Assembly: GCF_900606115.1 (NCBI RefSeq)
Contig: NZ_UWPJ01000034.1
Location: 35,373 to 99,372, forward strand
Direction of reading: 5' to 3'
Length of the DNA: 64,000 nucleotides
From: Pigmentiphaga humi
GTDB taxonomy: Bacteria > Pseudomonadota > Gammaproteobacteria > Burkholderiales > Burkholderiaceae_B
Made by a program: the position numbers and the translations under genes
The notes under the pieces: generated by a model
Seen by the model: the letters and a program-made list of their open reading frames with translations, nothing else
Told to the model about the DNA's origin: nothing
Database searches by the model: none
Shown here: positions 30,754-39,553 of the stretch, piece by piece
Numbering within the stretch: the first letter of the stretch is position 1
How the letters are laid out: each line of letters opens with the position of its first letter

Positions 30754-31725
30754 ATGATGAAAAATTTTCTCGCCCGCATGTGCGCGGCGACAGCTTGTAC
30801 GTTGATGTTGGCGGGTCAGGCGGTGTCGCAGGGCTATCCCGTCAGGCCTATCACCTTGATCGTTCCCTATGCTCCGGCAAGTGCTCCTGATCTGCTTGGG
30901 CGTGTGGTGGCGGCGAAATTGAGCGAATCGCTCGGCCAGTCCGTGGTGGTGGAAAATCGGGTCGGCGCTGCGGGCCAGATCGGCGCGGACGCCATCAGTA
31001 AAGCCGCTCCAGATGGATACACCATAGGTGTATTCGACGGCAACGTCTACGGGATTCTGCCTGCGGCTCGCCCTCGATCAGGGCATGATCCGTTGCGCGA
31101 TTACACGCTGATCATGAATGCAGCGAGGCTCACGATGTTCTTGGCGGTCAACTCGTCTGTCCCGGCGAACTCGGTGCAGGAGTTCATCGCTCTAGCCAAG
31201 GCGAATCCCGGGATGAACTATGGCTCCGCCGGACAGCTGGGCATACATCACTTGTCCATGGAGAGCTTCATGCAGATGTCCGGAATCTATATGAACCACA
31301 TTCCGTACAAGGGAGTGATTCAGGCCGTGCCAGCGCTTATTACTGGGGAAGTCTCGGCCATGTTCAACTCGCTGCCGTCGCTTTCGCCACATCTGAAGTC
31401 CGGCAAGATCCGCCTGCTCGGCGCAGGTTCGCCGCAGCGCTCGCCACTACTTCCCGAACTACCCACCATCAGCGAATCCGGGCTTCCTGGATACGAAAGC
31501 CTGTACAGCATGGGGTTCGCGGCGCCTGCGGGAACCCCAAAAGAAATCATCGAGCAGCTGCATGCCCATATGACGCGAGCGCTCCAGCAGCCGGATGTAG
31601 CGGAAAAGCTTGCCGCCGTCGGCCTGGAGCCGGCGATGAACTCGCCCACTGAATTCCGGGCGCAGATCCAGCGAGAGCAGGCCCAGTATCGGAAGCTTGT
31701 CGAGCTGACCAACATCAGGAATTGA
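30754..31725 (+). CDS. Bug-family tripartite tricarboxylate receptor (periplasmic substrate-binding protein), cluster 1
   Basis: Periplasmic binding protein of the TctC/Bug family, greatly expanded in Bordetella. 323 residues: Sec signal peptide (MMKNFLARMCAATACTLMLAGQAVS split at the hydrophobic core), then YPVRPITLIVPYAPASAPDLLGR, the ENRVGAAGQIGADAISKAAPDGYT loop, and IPYKGVIQAVPALITGEV. GGAGA at 30744 precedes the ATG. No TctA/TctB membrane genes are near, as is usual for Bug proteins. It heads the cluster and likely binds the aromatic or organic-acid substrate. Confidence 0.9.
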   Translation: MMKNFLARMCAATACTLMLAGQAVSQGYPVRPITLIVPYAPASAPDLLGRVVAAKLSESLGQSVVVENRVGAAGQIGADAISKAAPDGYTIGVFDGNVYGILPAARPRSGHDPLRDYTLIMNAARLTMFLAVNSSVPANSVQEFIALAKANPGMNYGSAGQLGIHHLSMESFMQMSGIYMNHIPYKGVIQAVPALITGEVSAMFNSLPSLSPHLKSGKIRLLGAGSPQRSPLLPELPTISESGLPGYESLYSMGFAAPAGTPKEIIEQLHAHMTRALQQPDVAEKLAAVGLEPAMNSPTEFRAQIQREQAQYRKLVELTNIRN

Positions 31726-31726
31726 G

Positions 31727-32635
31727 ATGAATCGACTGGAAAACAAGGTGGCCATCGTCTTCGGGGCTGGGCCGAACATCGGCGGGACCATCGCGCACTT
31801 CTTCGCCCGAGAAGGCGCCAAGGTGGTCGTCAGCGATCAGAACGCCGACGCTGCAAGGGAAACGACGGAGTTCCTCGCCAGTCGCGGCTTCGAGGCGGTG
31901 GACGCCGCGGGCAGCGCACTCCTTGAAGAGGATGTGGAGCGCATCGTGGAGACGGCAGTGGAACGCTTTGGCCAGCTCGACGCGATCGTCAACATGGCAG
32001 GGAAGATCCATTGGTCTTCGATTCTAGACATGAAGCTCGAGGAATGGAACGAGGCGCTGCCGAGTTTCCCCACCGCGGGCATGCTGACCACCAAGCATGC
32101 TGCACGCGCAATGATCAAGACCGGGCGGCGGGGAAGCATCGTGCACATTCTTTCGACGGCTGCGCATTTCGGCGAAGCCTCTGGCGCGGCCTATACGTCG
32201 GCAAAGGCTGCCTTGCTGAGCTTGGCGCGATCGGCAGCCATGGATCTGGCTTGCGACGGCATCCGTGTCAACACCGTTACTCCATGCGGAATGGAGCACA
32301 ACCTTTGGACGATGATGCATGACGAGGTGTTCAATCCGGACTTCAGACCGCCCGACAGACCCTCATTCTATTCGCGGGACGATTACTTGAAGAACATTCC
32401 CTTGACGCGCTTCCCGCGCGCTTCGGACCTCGCCTGGGCGGCCGTCTTTCTGGCCTCGGAAGAGTCGTCGTTTTGCACTGGCATCGATATTCCTGTCGAT
32501 GGCGGGCTACGCCACAAGTACCCCACCTGGCGGCCTGGCGACCACGCCCGGACGAACATCAACGATTATGTCCGCAGCATACGCAAGACCGCTTACGGCG
32601 AGGAATGCGAGCCTCTGTTTCCTTCCAATGACTGA
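31727..32635 (+). CDS. SDR-family dehydrogenase, cluster 1
   Basis: Classical short-chain dehydrogenase, 302 residues. NAD(P)-binding GAGPNIGG at residues 13-20 and NMAG at 89-92, catalytic Ser143, Tyr156 and Lys160 (YTSAK). A C-terminal extension of about 35 residues (KYPTWRPGDHARTNINDYVR) exceeds the usual 250-residue SDR. It starts 1 bp after the Bug stop and 9 bp before the Rieske gene, so it may rearomatise a cis-diol made by the Rieske enzyme. An alcohol or acyl reductase role cannot be excluded. Confidence 0.88.
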   Translation: MNRLENKVAIVFGAGPNIGGTIAHFFAREGAKVVVSDQNADAARETTEFLASRGFEAVDAAGSALLEEDVERIVETAVERFGQLDAIVNMAGKIHWSSILDMKLEEWNEALPSFPTAGMLTTKHAARAMIKTGRRGSIVHILSTAAHFGEASGAAYTSAKAALLSLARSAAMDLACDGIRVNTVTPCGMEHNLWTMMHDEVFNPDFRPPDRPSFYSRDDYLKNIPLTRFPRASDLAWAAVFLASEESSFCTGIDIPVDGGLRHKYPTWRPGDHARTNINDYVRSIRKTAYGEECEPLFPSND

Positions 32636-32644
32636 GTACACGAT

Positions 32645-33817
32645 ATGACTTACACCGTTGATGACCTCCGAACCGTCCGGAAAATGCACAACGACAAGAA
32701 ATCGCTCGTGGAGGTGGCCGCCGGCACCCCGATGGGCAGGTTGCTGCGCCAATTTTGGCATCCCGTTGCGCTGTCGCGCAGCGTGGAACCCGGCAAGGCC
32801 GTATCGATCCGTATCCTGGACGAGGATTTGACCTTGTACCGCGGTGAAGGCGGCGAGCCGCATGTCGTCGGCGCCCGTTGCGCCCATCGCGGTACGCTCA
32901 TGCATACAGGCTGGGTCGAAGGCGAGCATATTCGCTGCATTTACCATGGCTGGCTGTACGATGCGTCCGGCAAATGCGTCGAGCGGCCGGCGGAGACCAC
33001 CGCGGGCAGCGCGGGCATCGGAGGCTATCCGGCTCTGGATTATGGCGGCCTGGTGTTCGCGTATTTTGGGTCGGCGCCGGCGCCCGAGTTCAGCCTTCCG
33101 CGCAAGGAGATCCTAGAGACAGCCGAGCGGGCGACGTTTGCCCGCAAGGAGCAATGGCCTTGCAACTGGTTCCAAATGATCGAGAATTCCATGGACGCCA
33201 CCCACGTCAGTTTTGCGCACCAGGCAGGTATCGTGGGCGCGTTCGGAAAAGCCATCACTACCACGGTCCCGGCGCTGAAATACACCGAGACCGAGGCAGG
33301 AGTCGAGCAGCGGGCGATGCGGGCAGAGAACAACGTGCGGGTGAGCGACTGGACCTTTCCTAACAACAATCACATCATCATCCCGGGTTTCACACAGCGC
33401 GATCCGTGGGTTGATATCTGCGTCTGGATGGTGCCCGTCGATCGAGAAAATGCAATACGCTTCTTCATCTATAGCGCACCCATGCAGGGCGCGGACGCCG
33501 AACGCTTCACGCAGTATTTCGAGCAGTACGGCGAGTACAACCCGGCGGACTACCACGAAGAACTCTTCGACAAGGGAATCTATCCTACTGAGCAGTTGAT
33601 CCAGCTTACCGGCGCGCAGGACTACGTCGCGACGGTGGGACAGGGGGCGATTGCCGATACTGAAAACGAACGGTTGGGCAAGTCGGACGCCGGCGTGGTC
33701 TTCTTGCGCCGCCTGTTCTGGCGCGAACTAGATGCTCTCGAATCGGGAGGGCAGACGAAACAGTGGCGGAAATTGACCAAGCCGGCCGAATTGCCCCACC
33801 CGCCGGTTCCGACCTGA
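32645..33817 (+). CDS. Rieske non-heme iron oxygenase, alpha subunit (phthalate 4,5-dioxygenase-like)
   Basis: Ring-hydroxylating or O-demethylating oxygenase, 390 residues. The Rieske [2Fe-2S] ligands are C79, H81, C98 and H101 (CAHRG and CIYHGW). The mononuclear iron site is D184, H187 and H192 in ENSMDATHVSFAH. The opening GRLLRQFWHPVALS puts it with phthalate dioxygenase/vanillate demethylase-type (class IA) enzymes, which are alpha-only and need a separate ferredoxin-reductase. No reductase gene is found in the cluster. Confidence 0.92.
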   Translation: MTYTVDDLRTVRKMHNDKKSLVEVAAGTPMGRLLRQFWHPVALSRSVEPGKAVSIRILDEDLTLYRGEGGEPHVVGARCAHRGTLMHTGWVEGEHIRCIYHGWLYDASGKCVERPAETTAGSAGIGGYPALDYGGLVFAYFGSAPAPEFSLPRKEILETAERATFARKEQWPCNWFQMIENSMDATHVSFAHQAGIVGAFGKAITTTVPALKYTETEAGVEQRAMRAENNVRVSDWTFPNNNHIIIPGFTQRDPWVDICVWMVPVDRENAIRFFIYSAPMQGADAERFTQYFEQYGEYNPADYHEELFDKGIYPTEQLIQLTGAQDYVATVGQGAIADTENERLGKSDAGVVFLRRLFWRELDALESGGQTKQWRKLTKPAELPHPPVPT

Positions 33818-33824
33818 GAGAAGC

Positions 33825-34799
33825 ATGATGTCCAGGGCTCCTGCTGAGAAGTTCACGACCATCGACCGGATCGATGATCTGATCGATGCGATCGGAGAAC
33901 ATGCCTGTACGCCGGGATGGATACCGCGGCAGCGCCCGATATTGTGGGACCGTCCGCAGTCCGCGATGCAGCCGATGCATTGGAACTATGGGATGATCCG
34001 GCCTGCGCTTCAGGCGGCTGGAAGGTTGATCGGAACGGATCTCGCAGAGCGTCGCAACTTCGTCCTGCGCAACCCGGCGCCTGGGAATGAGTTCGCGACG
34101 ACCACCACGCTTGTGGGAGCGTATCAGTCCATTCTCCCGGGAGAGCGCGCACGCTCTCATCGCCACTCTCCGCACGCCTTGCGGGTGATTCTCGAAGCGC
34201 AGGGGGCCTACTCGATCGTGAATGGGCAGAAGCATCCGATGGATACGGGAGACATCGTTCTGACGCCTGGGGGATGCTGGCACGGACATGTGCACGAAGG
34301 AGCGGAGCAAGCGTACTGGTTCGATTGCCTGGACGTTCCGCTCGTGCAGTTGCTGGAGCCCATGACCCATGATCCACATCCCGACGGATGGGAAACGGCG
34401 GCCGCTACAGTGAAGCGCTCGCCGTACCTGTTCCGATGGGCGGATACAGTCCGTCGTCTCGACATGCTTCGAGGAAACGGAAGCCCGCATTTCGGGCGAG
34501 TGCTGGACCTGAGTTCCGATGAGATGCCGACGATCGCCATACAAGTGCATGACTGGAAAGCCGGGTGGGCCAACCGGCCGTTCCGCCACATGTGCAATAC
34601 GTTGTATGTCGTCCTGCAAGGGAGCGGTCGCAGCGAGATCGGCGAACTGAGCGTTGACTGGCGATTCGGAGACGTCATGGCCGCGCCGCTGTGGTGTCGG
34701 CAGGCGCACGTCGCTCGCCAGGACGCGGTCGTCGTCGCGCTCAGTGATCAGAGCCTGATGAAGCATGCCCGCTACTACAGGTTGGAGGATTGTGGTTGA
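33825..34799 (+). CDS. Bicupin ring-cleavage dioxygenase, gentisate 1,2-dioxygenase-like
   Basis: 324-residue cupin protein related to gentisate/1-hydroxy-2-naphthoate dioxygenases, which open the ring between a carboxyl- or hydroxyl-bearing carbon pair using Fe(II). The N-terminal cupin has likely metal ligands in SHRHSPHALR (near residue 105) and GGCWHGHVHEG (near 145). The C-terminal cupin (NTLYVVLQGSGRSEIGE, WCRQAHVARQD) retains part of the pattern. GERxxxHRHxxxAxR-type sequence fits the family. Placed right after the Rieske gene, it is the probable ring-opening step. Confidence 0.85.
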   Translation: MMSRAPAEKFTTIDRIDDLIDAIGEHACTPGWIPRQRPILWDRPQSAMQPMHWNYGMIRPALQAAGRLIGTDLAERRNFVLRNPAPGNEFATTTTLVGAYQSILPGERARSHRHSPHALRVILEAQGAYSIVNGQKHPMDTGDIVLTPGGCWHGHVHEGAEQAYWFDCLDVPLVQLLEPMTHDPHPDGWETAAATVKRSPYLFRWADTVRRLDMLRGNGSPHFGRVLDLSSDEMPTIAIQVHDWKAGWANRPFRHMCNTLYVVLQGSGRSEIGELSVDWRFGDVMAAPLWCRQAHVARQDAVVVALSDQSLMKHARYYRLEDCG

Positions 34800-34859
34800 G
34801 AGGGTCGACATCGAGGGGCCCGCGCACCCGCCGCTGTATCAACTATTCAAGGAAAACTC

Positions 34860-35774
34860 ATGCGATTGTGCCGTTTCAATTCCGACAGACTGGGTTTGAT
34901 CGAAGACGATAGTGTCGCTGATGTTAGCGAGGCGCTTGGCGAACTCTCCGCACATAGGTGGGGCGCGTTCGCAGGCGACCCGCTGATCCTGGCGCTCCCC
35001 CGCGTCATGGACGCGGCGACACGGCTGCGGGCCTCGGCGCCCCGCGTGCCGCTCGCCTCTGTAGAACTGAAGAGTCCGATCACACAGCCGGGCAAGATCA
35101 TGGCTGCTCCTGCCAACTACAGCCTTCATGTGAAGGAGACGATCGATCCCGGCATCGATCACGGAGTGCACAGCAAGGCGCTCGAGGGAGTCGAACGACC
35201 TCCGGAAAAATATGGCCTTTTTCTGAAGGCGCTATCGGCGCTCGTCGGGGCAGGGCAGGGGGTCGATCTCGTCTTCCCTGATCGGCGCACCGACCACGAG
35301 ATCGAGTTGGCGGTCATCATCGGCGTCGGCGGCCATTCCATTTCGGCAAGCAAGGCCATGGAGCACGTCGCTGGCTACAGCATCGGACTCGACATGACCG
35401 TGCGAGGTGCCGAGGATCGCAGCTTCCGCAAGTCTCCTGACAGTTACTGTGTCTTGGGACCCGCGATCGTGACGCGCGACGAGATAGATGATCCGATGGC
35501 GCTCGAATTGACTCTGTCCGTAAATGGAGTTCTGAAGCAGACCTCATCGACGAGCGTGATGACTGTCGGCATCGCCGAACTGATCGCGTTGGCGTCGCGA
35601 ATGTACACGTTGCAGCCGGGCGATGTATTGCTGACCGGCACTCCTCAAGGAGTCGGTGCAGTGCGTCCGGGCGACGTGATGCAGTGCTCGTGTTCCGGCA
35701 TCGGAGAAATGCAGGTGCCTGTTCGTCTGCACGGGAATCATGCGTCGGCGAGGGACCCGAACAAGGCGGATTGA
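34860..35774 (+). CDS. Fumarylacetoacetate hydrolase-family protein (acylpyruvate hydrolase-like)
   Basis: 304-residue FAH-family enzyme; members hydrolyse acylpyruvates such as maleylpyruvate or fumarylpyruvate. Metal-binding acidic residues are seen in DRRTDHEIELAVIIG (near residue 145) and GYSIGLDMTVRG (near 175), with LLTGTPQGVGAVRPGD near 265. AAGGA precedes the ATG at 34860. Immediately after the gentisate-type dioxygenase, hydrolysis of the ring-fission product is the natural role; no maleylpyruvate isomerase (GST-type) gene is present, so direct hydrolysis to a malate-type acid plus pyruvate is likely. Confidence 0.88.
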   Translation: MRLCRFNSDRLGLIEDDSVADVSEALGELSAHRWGAFAGDPLILALPRVMDAATRLRASAPRVPLASVELKSPITQPGKIMAAPANYSLHVKETIDPGIDHGVHSKALEGVERPPEKYGLFLKALSALVGAGQGVDLVFPDRRTDHEIELAVIIGVGGHSISASKAMEHVAGYSIGLDMTVRGAEDRSFRKSPDSYCVLGPAIVTRDEIDDPMALELTLSVNGVLKQTSSTSVMTVGIAELIALASRMYTLQPGDVLLTGTPQGVGAVRPGDVMQCSCSGIGEMQVPVRLHGNHASARDPNKAD

Positions 35775-35821
35775 ATGCGGTCCAGGGAAGCTTGTGAAAA
35801 AAATTCAAATTCGAGACAACG

Positions 35822-37018
35822 ATGGCCCTTGAACATATTACGGTGATTGATCTGACCCATATGCTGTCAGGCCCCTACGGCACGATGCTGTTGTCGGACC
35901 TCGGCGCGCGCACGATTAAGGTAGAGCCGCCCGGGACCGGTGAAGGCACGCGGCGGCTGCTAGAGCAAGACCCCGATTACGCCATCGACGGCATGGGCGC
36001 CTATTACCTGACGCTCAATCGCAATAAGGAAAGCGTCTGCATCGACCTCAAGAGCGAAGCGGGAAAAGCCGTTTTCTTCGATCTTGTCAAAAAGGCCGAT
36101 GTCGTCTTCGATAATTTCAGCGTTGGCGTATCACAACGCCTCGGCATCGATTACCTTGCGCTGTCGAAGGTCAATCCGCGCATTATTGCCTGCTCGGTCA
36201 CGGGCTTCGGCATGACAGGCCCCGATACCCGGCGGCCGGCGTTCGACCAGGTGGTGCAGGCGATCGGAGGCGGCATGTCGATTACCGGGACATCGGAAAC
36301 CGGACCGATTCGCAGCGGCATTCCCATCGGCGACTTGGGCGGAGGCGTGTTCGGCTGCATCGGCGTGCTGGCGGCTCTTGCAGAGCGCGAACGCACGGGA
36401 CTCGGTCAACAGGTGGACATTTCGATGCTGGACGTGCAGATCTCTCTGCTCAATTACATGGCGACGATGCACCTCATGTCGGGCCATACCCCGCGAGGCA
36501 TTGGCAATGCGCACTTTGTACATGTGCCCTACAATAGCTACCCGACCGCGGACGGTCATGTGATCGTTGCCTGTATTGGCGACGCTTTTTTCGAGCGTTT
36601 CGTGGAATTCATCAATTTGCCCGCCCTGCGCAGGCCCGAATATTTGCAGCAGCCGGCGCGCTATGCCGACCGTGCCGAGATCGACCGGCTCATCAGCGAG
36701 GAATTTCGGAAGCATCCTACCGCATACTGGCTTAGGGAGCTGGCCGCGTCGCGTATTCCGTGCGGGCCCGTGAACAATTTCGCCCAAGCGCTCTCCGACC
36801 CGCAGGTGGCAGCGCGCGACATGGTAGTGGATGTGGATTTGCCCAGCGGAAAGACGGTGCGCATGCCCGGCAATCCGGTGAAGCTGTCCGCGGCGGAGAC
36901 GCGTCGCTATGCCGCGCCGCCTGCCCTGGGAGAGCATACACGGAGCGTATTACAGCAGCTTCTAGGCTATGAGCCCGATCGAGTTGACCAGCTCCGCGCC
37001 GCAGGCGCCATTGCCTAG
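35822..37018 (+). CDS. CaiB/BaiF class III CoA-transferase, cluster 1
   Basis: 398-residue class III CoA-transferase of usual length. Signatures: ITVIDLTHMLSGPYGTMLLSDLGA at the N-terminus, KVEPPGTGEGTR, LNRNKESVCIDLK, VVFDNFSVGVSQRLGID, and the catalytic Asp171 in PIGDLGGGVFG. It is unlike the CoA-transferase at 6434. Standing between an FAH hydrolase and an HMG-CoA-lyase-like gene, it should activate the acid released by ring fission as its CoA ester, with succinyl-CoA or acetyl-CoA as donor. Confidence 0.92.
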   Translation: MALEHITVIDLTHMLSGPYGTMLLSDLGARTIKVEPPGTGEGTRRLLEQDPDYAIDGMGAYYLTLNRNKESVCIDLKSEAGKAVFFDLVKKADVVFDNFSVGVSQRLGIDYLALSKVNPRIIACSVTGFGMTGPDTRRPAFDQVVQAIGGGMSITGTSETGPIRSGIPIGDLGGGVFGCIGVLAALAERERTGLGQQVDISMLDVQISLLNYMATMHLMSGHTPRGIGNAHFVHVPYNSYPTADGHVIVACIGDAFFERFVEFINLPALRRPEYLQQPARYADRAEIDRLISEEFRKHPTAYWLRELAASRIPCGPVNNFAQALSDPQVAARDMVVDVDLPSGKTVRMPGNPVKLSAAETRRYAAPPALGEHTRSVLQQLLGYEPDRVDQLRAAGAIA

Positions 37019-37036
37019 CCAGGGGCCGTAAGGATC

Positions 37037-37951
37037 ATGCAGCGCATTTTTGTGACCGACGTCGCTCCGCGCGACGGCTTGCAGAACCAAAAGGTAGCGG
37101 TCTCCACGGAATCGAAGGTCCGGTTGATCGAGTTGCTGGCCCTCGCCGGAGTGCAGAGCATCGAGGCGACGAGTTTTGTCTCACCCTGGGCGGTGCCGCA
37201 GATGTCCGACGCGGGCGAGCTCACACCAGCCGTTTCGGCTCGCCTGCCGGGACTACGCGTTTCCGTGCTGGTGCCCAATCTCAAGGGGTTGGAGCGCGCA
37301 TGTAGCGCCGGAGCTCGGGAGATCGCCGTGGTGCTCTCAGCAACCGAGACCATGAATCGCAAGAACATCAATATGGGGCTGGCGCAGGCAACCGAGGTCA
37401 GTGAGCTGACATTGGCGGAAGCGCGGCGGTTAGGGTTGCGCACCCGGGCCTACGTGGCAGTGGCGTTCGAATGTCCATTCGAGGGAATCACGCCGCTCGA
37501 TGAAGTGTTGCGTCTGTCTGCGCGCATGAATGCGGCCGGAGCCGGGGAAATCGTGATCGCCGATACGATCGGCGCAGCCTCGCCTGCCCAGGTGCGCGAG
37601 CGCATGCGGGCGGTGCAGGAAACGATTCCTGTGGAAAAACTTGCGATGCACTTGCATGATACGCGCGGCATGGGCGTGGCCAATGCCTGGGCAGCGCTCG
37701 AGGTCGGCATTCGCCGCTTTGACGCCAGCGTTGGAGGCATCGGCGGCTGTCCATTCGCCCCCGGCGCGGCCGGCAATCTCGCCACCGAGGATCTGGTTCT
37801 TCTGGCCGAGCAAGGCGGCTTCTCGACGGGCATCTCGCTCGACGGGCTGCTCGATGCCGTGGATTTTGCCGAATCCGCGTTGGGGGCGCCTCTGGGGGGA
37901 CGCTCGATCAACTGGCTACGCGGCGTGCGCAAGAGGCGTGCGGTGGAGTGA
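37037..37951 (+). CDS. HMG-CoA lyase-like aldolase (HMGL/DRE-TIM family), cluster 1
   Basis: 304-residue DRE-TIM barrel lyase that cleaves 3-hydroxy-3-methyl acyl-CoA thioesters. The DRE-like loop is VAPRDGLQNQ (residues 9-18), metal-binding MHLHDTRGMG with H205 and H207, and the active-site loop GGIGGCPFAPGAAGN with C238. AAGGA precedes the ATG. With a CoA-transferase just upstream, the plausible substrate is citramalyl-CoA (giving acetyl-CoA and pyruvate) or HMG-CoA (acetyl-CoA and acetoacetate). Last gene of the cluster; degraded genes follow at once. Confidence 0.92.
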   Translation: MQRIFVTDVAPRDGLQNQKVAVSTESKVRLIELLALAGVQSIEATSFVSPWAVPQMSDAGELTPAVSARLPGLRVSVLVPNLKGLERACSAGAREIAVVLSATETMNRKNINMGLAQATEVSELTLAEARRLGLRTRAYVAVAFECPFEGITPLDEVLRLSARMNAAGAGEIVIADTIGAASPAQVRERMRAVQETIPVEKLAMHLHDTRGMGVANAWAALEVGIRRFDASVGGIGGCPFAPGAAGNLATEDLVLLAEQGGFSTGISLDGLLDAVDFAESALGAPLGGRSINWLRGVRKRRAVE

Positions 37952-37984
37952 CTGGCGCAGATTCGAAGCGATCCGCCGCACGGC

Positions 37985-38262
37985 AAGCTTTGCGCAGAGC
38001 GAGTTCAGAGCATCAGCGAGTGGCGGGGTTTGGAGCTGCTGTGTCCGATGCGCTCAAGGTGGCTTTGGTGAAGCATGTCACCAAGGAGGAGCTGGTGCCG
38101 GCCTGCGGGAAGCGCTGGCGCAAGCACTCCCCGCGCATGAAGTCACCATCTAGGTCAGCGACGACGCGGAGAAGCTCTGGCTGTACTACCCCAGCGCGGT
38201 GGAGAACACGGATGCCTATCTGCGGCCGAGCGTCCTGCTCGAATTTGGCGGGCGCAACGCCA
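37985..38262 (+). pseudogene. Remnant of AbiEii-like nucleotidyltransferase toxin gene
   Basis: Translating in one frame gives LREALAQALPAHEVTI, a stop, then VSDDAEKLWLYYPSAVEN and TDAYLRPSVLLEFGGRN, resembling the C-terminal half of AbiEii/AbiGii-type nucleotidyltransferases of type IV toxin-antitoxin/abortive-infection systems. The N-terminal catalytic GSxxD-type part is missing and the frame is broken. The left limit is approximate. It joins a xanthine-dehydrogenase fragment on the opposite strand. Confidence 0.5.
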
Positions 38263-38585
38263 CGCTTCCATGAGGTCGGGCACGTCGTGGAACGCCGGAG
38301 TCTTGTAGTAGGCGAGCGAACCGTTGGTGAGCTCCCCGTCGACGTACTGCATGTGCTCCAGCAGAGCACCGCCAAGCGACATGATGGCGGCGCCCGACAG
38401 TTGGGTCGCGACGCCCCCGGGATTGATAACGCTTCCCGCATCGGCGACGCTGACCAGACGCAGGATCTTGATATGGCCCGTTTCTGTGTCGACCTCGATC
38501 TCAGAGGTGGCCGCGAGAATTCGGACAGTCGGATAAGTGGAACGTCCGAGGCTTGAGCCAGCGATAATGCTGGTAAAGGAACCGG
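38260..38585 (-). pseudogene. Fragment of xanthine/aldehyde dehydrogenase molybdenum-binding subunit
   Basis: About 108 codons encode STYPTVRILAATSEIEVD, TGHIKILRLVSVADAGSVIN, GALLEHMQYVDGELTNGS and KTPAFHDVPDL, the conserved C-terminal part of the molybdopterin-binding subunit of the xanthine dehydrogenase/CoxL family. Both ends are truncated. A whole gene has about 750 codons. It points to a lost oxidoreductase operon here. Confidence 0.75.
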
Positions 38586-38792
38586 AGCAATGACGAAGTC
38601 TCCTGCAACGGCTACGCCGTTCATCTGCGTGCTCCTGCGGCGTTCGCTTTCCCCGTGGGGAGGGAGGCATCCATTACATCTCCTGCGGGTGCAAGCCCCG
38701 CCACGGCGCTGACGCGAGAGAACCTGAAGCGGGCGCTCAAGCGGGGTAAGCGCCCGGCGAACCCATCTTCCCTCCAGTTTTGTCTGCGGCTA

Positions 38793-38817
38793 GTGTCCAC
38801 CACTTTTAGGTGGACAC
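38793..38817. repeat. Inverted repeat upstream of IS66 tnpA
   Basis: GTGTCCAC (38793-38800) and GTGGACAC (38810-38817) around a 9-nt spacer, ending 1 bp before the tnpA ATG. The IS66 remnant at 29125 has a similar pair at the same place, so it is an element-internal regulatory or structural feature. Confidence 0.6.
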
Positions 38818-38818
38818 C

Positions 38819-39160
38819 ATGGCCAGGACAGAATTGAGCATGGTTCGCCCACGGCGAACGTATACGAAGGCGTTCAAGGCGCAAGTCGTGGCCGAGTGCG
38901 GCGACCCGGAGTCATCGATAGCCGGTGTGGCCCTGACCCATGGCCTGAACGCGAACCTGGTGCATAAATGGCTCAGAATTGCCGAGGCGCGAGCAGGTTC
39001 TGATCCGGCCTTTGTGCCGTTGGTGCCGGCAGGCCGGACGCCCGGGAGCGGGCAGCCGATCGAACTGGAGATCAGGCGAGGTAGCGTGCAAGTCTCGGTA
39101 CGTTGGCCGGCCAGCGATGCGATCACTTGCGCGGCCTGGCTGGGCGAGTGGTTGAAGTGA
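38819..39160 (+). CDS. tnpA: IS66-family accessory protein TnpA
   Basis: 113-residue helix-turn-helix protein (RPRRTYTKAFKAQVVAECGD, SSIAGVALTHGLNANLVHKWLR) with the variable tail IELEIRRGSVQVSVRWP. I choose the ATG at 38819 (MARTELSM); a GTG at 38810 lies in the inverted repeat. Its TGA overlaps the tnpB GTG. Confidence 0.92.
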   Translation: MARTELSMVRPRRTYTKAFKAQVVAECGDPESSIAGVALTHGLNANLVHKWLRIAEARAGSDPAFVPLVPAGRTPGSGQPIELEIRRGSVQVSVRWPASDAITCAAWLGEWLK

Positions 39161-39492
39161 TCCGCGTCGATGCGATCTGGCTGGCAACGCAGCCGCTGGA
39201 TATGCGCGCCGGTGCCGACACGGCCCTGGCCCGTGTAGTGGCGGTGTTCGGCGCAGCCCGCCCGCATCATGCCTATTGCTTTACGAACAAGCGTGCCAAT
39301 CGCATGAAGGTGCTGGTGCACGATGGCATCGGGGTATGGTTGGCGGCGCGTCGTTTGAACCGCGGCAAGTTCACGTGGGCGACGGAGGTTCACGGCCCGC
39401 AGGTCAGTCTCGATACCGAGCAGTGGCAAGCCCTGGTGCTGGGCTTGCCATGGCAACACGTGGGGCAGGCGAGCACGATCTCGATAGTGTAG
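39157..39492 (+). CDS. tnpB: IS66-family accessory protein TnpB
   Basis: 111 residues: VIRVDAIWLATQPLDMRAGAD, KRANRMKVLVHDGIGVWLAARRLNRGKF and WQALVLGLPWQHV, the standard TnpB order. The GTG start overlaps the tnpA stop (GTGA), so translation is coupled. Confidence 0.92.
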   Translation: MIRVDAIWLATQPLDMRAGADTALARVVAVFGAARPHHAYCFTNKRANRMKVLVHDGIGVWLAARRLNRGKFTWATEVHGPQVSLDTEQWQALVLGLPWQHVGQASTISIV

Positions 39493-39553
39493 CCAAGGGC
39501 AATCGGGCAATGTGCCAATGGTGTGGGCCTTGGAGCTGGGCGATACTTGCACC

